Assembly: GCA_013002885.1 (NCBI GenBank) | Contig: JABDLS010000092.1 | Coordinates: 1 to 45,035 of the forward strand | DNA: 45,035 nt | Direction: 5' to 3' | Origin: Gemmatimonadota bacterium | Lineage (GTDB): Bacteria > Gemmatimonadota > Gemmatimonadetes > Longimicrobiales > Gaopeijiaceae | Shown: one piece after another, positions 41,328 through 45,035 of the stretch | How the letters are laid out: each line of letters begins with the position of its first letter | Numbering within the stretch: the stretch's first letter is position 1 | Program-made: the position numbers and the translations under genes | Notes under the pieces: generated by a model | The model's database searches: none | What the model saw: the letters and a program-made list of their open reading frames with translations, nothing else | Told to the model about the DNA's origin: nothing

Positions 41328-43868
41328 TCAGTCCACGCCGCTGATCACCCAGAACGAATCGACGACATTGCCGTCGATATCCTTGAAGTAGAAGTACGCC
41401 AGATCACCGCGCCCGTCGATGTTGAAGATCCCGAAGAGCGCGCCATGCGTGGCGTTCTGGTCCGAGGTGTAGATAGAGGCCCACCAGTCGCCGTCGAGCT
41501 CCTGAGCGCGAATGCTTTTTCCCCCCAGGCCTGACACGAAAGCAAAAGTCTCGCCTTCGGTGATCGTAAGCGTGTCGGACGTCGACGCGAGAGTCTGGTT
41601 TTCCATGCTGGAGAGCAGGTGTGTCCGGCTGTAGCTATGCTCGTGCCCCGTGGCAATAATGGCCCCGCCGGCCCGGCATTCCTCGTAGACTCCCCACCCG
41701 GTCGTGGACTTCTTGCCGCCCACTTGCATCTCTCGCTGGTTCTTGTGCCAGGAGCAAACCCGCCACGTGCTCGTGTCCGCCGCCAACTCCTGTGCGAAGT
41801 AGTCGGCGTAGAACTCGTCAGGTTCGTCGAGGGTCCCGGGAGCACCGAAGAGCATGTGGATCCCACGGAAGTGGAGCTCCGCGTGCTCGCCGTACTCACC
41901 GGTCCATTGAAAGCCGAGACGCGAGGCACGCCCCTCGAGAAGCTCTTTGTATCCGCCTTCGACGTCCCACATGTCGGTGTCATGGTTGCCGACACTCGCG
42001 AAGTACGGGAAGTCGGGGCCCAGCACGTCGTCCAGCATCTGGATCCAGGCGGACGGATCGTCGTCGTAGTCGAAATCACCCTGGTGCATGACCGCGTCGG
42101 CGCCTTCATCCTCGATGAGCTGCAAAACCGCCCGTGGACCTTCGAATTGACCGGGGTCTTCGTAGCCCTGGTCCCCAATGAACGCCAGCGTGACCACTTC
42201 GAGTGGGGGCGAAACATCTGTGGCCACGGTGCGGGTCGTTGACCCGGTGAGGCCGTCGTCGTCCGTGACGGTCAGGGTCACATCGTACGAGCCTTCCGCG
42301 CCATAGGTGTGGCTCGGGTGCTGCTCCGAGGAGGCACCAGAGCCGTCGCCGAAGTTCCAGTTCCACTCGACGACCGAGCCGTCGAGGTCCGTGCTGGCGT
42401 CGGTGAACGTCAGCACTGTTCCGGCGGATGAGAAGGTGAAGGCCGCGGTAGGACCATCACCCACCACGACCGTAGCCGTGTCAGCGAGCCCCGAAGTATC
42501 GGTGGCCACGACCCTGTGGCTGCCCTTGTTGGGGTTCTTGTAGACGGCCCACGAGTTTCCCGTACCTGTGGCCGTAACCTCCCCGTCCATAGTCGTCCAC
42601 GTGAGCTGGACGACGGTCGTGTCGAGCGTCTCGAGGAGACCGACCCCGTGAAGCCGGACGGAGTCGCCCACCGCTATGGTGGTGTCGGCGGGCTGGATGA
42701 CCACGGCATGTATCTGGGGCGTGGTCACGATGGTTCGGGTCGTCGACCCGATGAGGCCGTCGTCGTCCGTGACGGTCAGCGTCACCTCGTACGAGCCATA
42801 GGCGCCGTAGGTGTGGCTCGGATTCTGCTCGGAGGAGGCGTCAGAACCGTCGCCGAAGTCCCAGTTCCACTCGAGGACCGAGCCGTCGAGGTCCGTGCTG
42901 GCGTCGGTAAATGTGAGCGCATTCCCGGCGGCCAGAAAAGTAAACGCCGCGATAGGCCGATCGCCCACGGTGACCGTGGCCGTGTCAGCAAGCCCGGAAG
43001 TATCGGTGGCCACGACCCTGTGGCTGCCCTTGTTGGGGTTGGTGTAGACGGCCCACGATTTTCCCGTACCTGTGGCCGTGACCTCCCCATCGGTAGTCGT
43101 CCATGTGAGCTGGACGACGGTCGTGTCGAGCGTCTCCAGGAGACCGACCCCGTGAAGCTGGACGGAGTCGTCCACCGCTATGGTGGTGTCGGCGGGCTGG
43201 ATGACCACGGCGTGTATTCGGGGTGCCTCAGAGGTGGTCACGATGGTGCGGGTCGTCGACCCGATGAGGCCGTCGTCGTCCGTGACGGTCAGCGTCACAT
43301 CGTACGAGCCATCGGCGCCGTAGGTGTGGCTCGGGTTCTGATCCGGAGAGGCGTAAAGGCCGTCGCCGAAGTCCCAGCTCCACTCGATGACCGAACCGTC
43401 GAGGTCCGTACTGGCGTCAGCGAACGTGAGCGCATTTCCGTTGGCCAGAAAAGTAAACGCCGCGGTTGGCCGATCACCCACGGTGACCGTAGCCGTGTCG
43501 GCGAGCCCCGAGGTATCCGTGGCCACCACGCGGTGGCTGCCCGTCATGGGGCTCGTATAGACGCTCAAGGCGTTTCCCGCACCCTTCGGCTTGATTTCAC
43601 CCTCGGTAGCCGTCCACGTGAGCTGGACGACGGCCGTGTCCAACGTCTCCAGGAGACCGACCCCGAGAAGCTGGACGGAGTCCCCCGCCGCTATGGTTGT
43701 GTCCGCCGGCTGAATGACCACGGCCTGCACGCGGGGTGCCTCACCGTCAGCCATGGGAACGATGGTAGACTGGTCGCAACTGGCGAGACCCATCGCGACT
43801 GCCAGGCCGGGCACGGCCCTCACCAAGCCCCGTCGACGGGCATAGTGTAGCAAGCTGGTCCGTACCAT
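41328..43868 (-). CDS. PKD/Ig-repeat lipoprotein with C-terminal calcineurin-like phosphatase
   Basis: 846 residues from the ATG at 43868, which has GGGGA eight bases upstream; an ATG at 43883 adds five. The signal peptide ends in L-A-S-C. Three repeats each contain an Ig-like domain (P-A-D-T-T-I-A, then S-H-R-V-V-A-T-D-T-S-G-L-A-D-T-A-T-V) followed by a PKD domain (W-D-F-G-D-G, then S-H-T-Y-G). Residues about 545-846 are a metallophosphoesterase: F-I-G-D-Q-G, H-Q-G-D-F-D-Y, G-N-H-D near 625, S-W-H-K-N and G-H-E-H-S-Y. The domain order is the reverse of the lipoprotein at 17195, where the phosphatase comes first. It should act at the cell surface on an unknown phosphoester, next to the sulfated-polysaccharide genes. 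Confidence 0.85.
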   Translation of the reverse strand: MVRTSLLHYARRRGLVRAVPGLAVAMGLASCDQSTIVPMADGEAPRVQAVVIQPADTTIAAGDSVQLLGVGLLETLDTAVVQLTWTATEGEIKPKGAGNALSVYTSPMTGSHRVVATDTSGLADTATVTVGDRPTAAFTFLANGNALTFADASTDLDGSVIEWSWDFGDGLYASPDQNPSHTYGADGSYDVTLTVTDDDGLIGSTTRTIVTTSEAPRIHAVVIQPADTTIAVDDSVQLHGVGLLETLDTTVVQLTWTTTDGEVTATGTGKSWAVYTNPNKGSHRVVATDTSGLADTATVTVGDRPIAAFTFLAAGNALTFTDASTDLDGSVLEWNWDFGDGSDASSEQNPSHTYGAYGSYEVTLTVTDDDGLIGSTTRTIVTTPQIHAVVIQPADTTIAVGDSVRLHGVGLLETLDTTVVQLTWTTMDGEVTATGTGNSWAVYKNPNKGSHRVVATDTSGLADTATVVVGDGPTAAFTFSSAGTVLTFTDASTDLDGSVVEWNWNFGDGSGASSEQHPSHTYGAEGSYDVTLTVTDDDGLTGSTTRTVATDVSPPLEVVTLAFIGDQGYEDPGQFEGPRAVLQLIEDEGADAVMHQGDFDYDDDPSAWIQMLDDVLGPDFPYFASVGNHDTDMWDVEGGYKELLEGRASRLGFQWTGEYGEHAELHFRGIHMLFGAPGTLDEPDEFYADYFAQELAADTSTWRVCSWHKNQREMQVGGKKSTTGWGVYEECRAGGAIIATGHEHSYSRTHLLSSMENQTLASTSDTLTITEGETFAFVSGLGGKSIRAQELDGDWWASIYTSDQNATHGALFGIFNIDGRGDLAYFYFKDIDGNVVDSFWVISGVD
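42240..43745 (-). repeat. Three tandem repeats of about 504-513 bp
   Basis: Each unit encodes one Ig-like plus one PKD domain. The anchor GGCTGGATGACCACGG occurs near 42691 and 43195, and a variant near 43708, giving offsets of 504 and 513 bases (168 and 171 codons). Much of the DNA is identical between copies. The nine-base difference is an in-frame insertion at the domain boundary. Confidence 0.8.
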
Positions 43869-44150
43869 GATCTCGTTCCCCATCGTCGTACGCAGAGCCC
43901 CTGGCCCGGTCCACTCTGAATCCGCTGGGACCCGACGATGCGATTTCGTCCAAGAGTAGGTCAGCCCACGTGCTGCCCGCAACCTGACGAGCGCGGCCGC
44001 GGCGAGGGCTCCTGGGCCCGCGCCGCCAGCGATGACGGGCCAAGCCGAAAACCTCTCGAGATTGGCTGAGCCGGGGCGTCGGGGGCCACGGCTGGCATTC
44101 CAACGAGCTCTGGAACCCCGACGAGCAGCGACTCCGCTACGTCGAGAGCA
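43869..44150. other. Gap with possible gene remnant
   Basis: No intact gene. On the plus strand, codons ending at the TGA at 44165-44167 read W-H-S-N-E-L-W-N-P-D-E-Q-R-L-R-Y-V-E-S-I, which looks protein-like. They are preceded by a stop near 44032 and have no start codon, so this may be debris of a lost gene. The rest holds the start region of the phosphatase gene. Confidence 0.3.
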
Positions 44151-44606
44151 TCACCAGCTACGGTTGAAGCCGCTGTCGAGCATCTGAACCCCGACCCGGG
44201 GCCTTGGGCCCGAGTCCATCTCGAGGATCCCGGTCTCTATCGCGCTCTGTAACACGACGCAGAGAAAGTCGAAGAACACCTCGTTGTAAGCCTCGTCGCC
44301 GTCGTGCTCGACGTCTGGCTCCACAACTCGGGCGTCCAGTAGGGTGATCCTCGGTTGGCTCGCCTCTTCATACTCGGAAGACCATTCCGGTGCGTCGTAG
44401 ATTCCGACCTCCGTGTGTTCGAAGTCGGGGCAATTCTGGTCAGGCCGGGGGGTCGAATCGAGCGATAGCGCGACCCAGCCGCTCCACGGACAGCTGTATA
44501 GGGCGACATGGCCTGCGGACACGGACGGGTTGGCGGTTCGGAACGCCTCCAACTCCGTCTCGAGAAAACGGAGCAATGGCTCCTTATGGCTTCGCAGGTC
44601 GACCAC
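44151..44606 (-). CDS. Hypothetical protein
   Basis: 151 residues from the ATG at 44606; no signal peptide or membrane segment. It opens with a helix-like SHKEPLLRFLETELEAF and continues with A-L-Y-S-C-P-W-S-G-W-V-A-L-S-L-D and a D-C/P-D-F-E-H segment. Overall it is acidic with balanced composition, as expected for a small soluble protein. I do not recognise the family; the shape recalls small proteins of the SMI1/DUF4303 kind often found as immunity proteins, but this is weak. It lies downstream of a frameshifted gene on the same strand. Confidence 0.55.
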   Translation of the reverse strand: MVDLRSHKEPLLRFLETELEAFRTANPSVSAGHVALYSCPWSGWVALSLDSTPRPDQNCPDFEHTEVGIYDAPEWSSEYEEASQPRITLLDARVVEPDVEHDGDEAYNEVFFDFLCVVLQSAIETGILEMDSGPRPRVGVQMLDSGFNRSW

Positions 44607-44665
44607 CTGTCCTCCGTCGAACGGGACTCACCCTGTCGCTCGGCCGTAGACCCAGCTCAGATCCG

Positions 44666-44847
44666 TTATCGAGTCTCCCGGGAGAGGCATTTCTCGATCG
44701 CCGCGACCAGCTCGGCGCGCCGTCGGTCACGTACGTGAGGTACCAACCCCAATCTTCGTACTCGGGGTAGCTGGTCGCGACCCCTGCGTCGGCCAGGGCG
44801 CGACTGAGCCAATACGCGAGTTCGGCTCCGTAGGCCCCCGGGTTCAC
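44666..44847 (-). pseudogene. Frameshifted small gene (EDWGW motif)
   Basis: From the GTG at 44847 the frame reads N-P-G-A-Y-G-A-E-L-A-Y-W-L, then E-D-W-G-W-Y-L-T-Y-V-T-D-G, which looks like a real small soluble protein. The natural ending, A-E-L-V-A-A-I-E-K-C-L-S-R, is in a different frame and stops at 44666. The break lies in the run GGCGCGCCGAGC near 44717. One base gained or lost would restore a protein of about 60 residues. A sequencing error is possible. Confidence 0.5.
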
Positions 44848-44911
44848 TTGGCATGCCTCAGGAAGAAAGAGCCTGAGCGCTTCCGAGGAGAACTCGGCCA
44901 GGTCGACACGG

Positions 44912-45035
44912 CTACGCTGTCGAAGGCGCAGTAGGCGCGATGTTCTGGTTCATTCGGAACAGGTTGTGCGGGTCGTAACGGTCCTTCACCTCTACGAGAC
45001 GCCCGTAGTTCGACCCGTAGGCGGTTTCGAGACGG
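44912..45035 (-). CDS. Berberine-bridge-type FAD oxidoreductase, C-terminal end (partial)
   Basis: About 40 residues running in from the right edge to the TAG at 44912-44914. The sequence Y-G-S-N-Y-G-R-L-V-E-V-K-D-R-Y-D-P-H-N-L-F-R-M-N-Q-N-I is the typical BBE C-terminal motif of FAD-binding PCMH-type oxidases (Y-x-x-N-Y-x-R-L-x-x-V-K-x-x-Y-D-P-x-N-x-F). These flavoproteins oxidise sugars or small alcohols. Most of the gene, including the FAD-binding part, lies outside the window, so the substrate cannot be guessed. Confidence 0.82.
   Translation of the reverse strand, partial: RLETAYGSNYGRLVEVKDRYDPHNLFRMNQNIAPTAPSTA

Noticed and set aside
42516..43850. 444-residue plus-strand open frame
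   Set aside because: It is the complement of the Ig/PKD repeats of the phosphatase lipoprotein; its own repeats have the same period and no domain is recognised.

Overview
The window is GC-rich, densely coding DNA with many GTG/TTG starts and 1- to 4-base start/stop overlaps. The organism is a Gram-negative, diderm bacterium: there is a secretin end, a Wza-like export lipoprotein and several lipoproteins. Secreted lipoproteins built from Ig-like (BIG2), Calx-beta and PKD modules, together with this style of Tad operon, suggest Gemmatimonadota or a related environmental lineage. That placement is an inference from style, not from a marker gene. No rRNA, tRNA, CRISPR array or intact insertion sequence was seen.

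Region 1 (1-11001, all +) is the distal part of a Tad/Flp pilus operon: secretin C-terminus, TadG-like protein, cpaE, cpaF, tadB, tadC. It continues without real gaps into a DUF192 protein, a winged-helix AAA ATPase, two small membrane-anchored proteins and an STT3/PglB-like GT-C membrane glycosyltransferase. A Calx-beta/BIG2 surface lipoprotein (11156-13255) follows.

Region 2 (13479-40966) looks like a Wzx/Wzy-type exopolysaccharide locus whose product is probably sulfated. It has a Wzc-like co-polymerase/tyrosine kinase, a WbaP-like initiating transferase, three GT4 glycosyltransferases, a Wza-like exporter, a Wzx flippase, a Wzy-like polymerase/ligase and a secreted beta-helix protein. For sulfur it has a TauE/SafE-type permease, two different PAPS-type sulfotransferases and an ATP sulfurylase fused to a pyruvate-kinase-like domain. 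Three genes encode P-loop kinase and nucleotidyltransferase domains in fused and split forms.

Three things stand out. (i) The Wzc-like protein begins with two transposase-type helix-turn-helix domains and a repeat linker, as if it were a membrane-tethered DNA-binding kinase. (ii) The pyruvate-kinase/ATP-sulfurylase fusion could make activated sulfate for the sulfotransferases. (iii) The kinase, nucleotidyltransferase and thymidylate-kinase-like domains occur once as a single protein and once as two adjacent genes. No canonical APS kinase is visible, so these kinases are candidates for that step or for sugar or nucleotide activation.

The locus also holds, near both ends, lipoproteins pairing a calcineurin-like phosphatase with PKD domains, but in opposite domain order (17195-20413 and 41328-43868). 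Region 3 (41017-45035, all -) carries the second of these, a small membrane protein, a hypothetical gene, a frameshifted gene and the C-terminus of a berberine-bridge-type FAD oxidoreductase.
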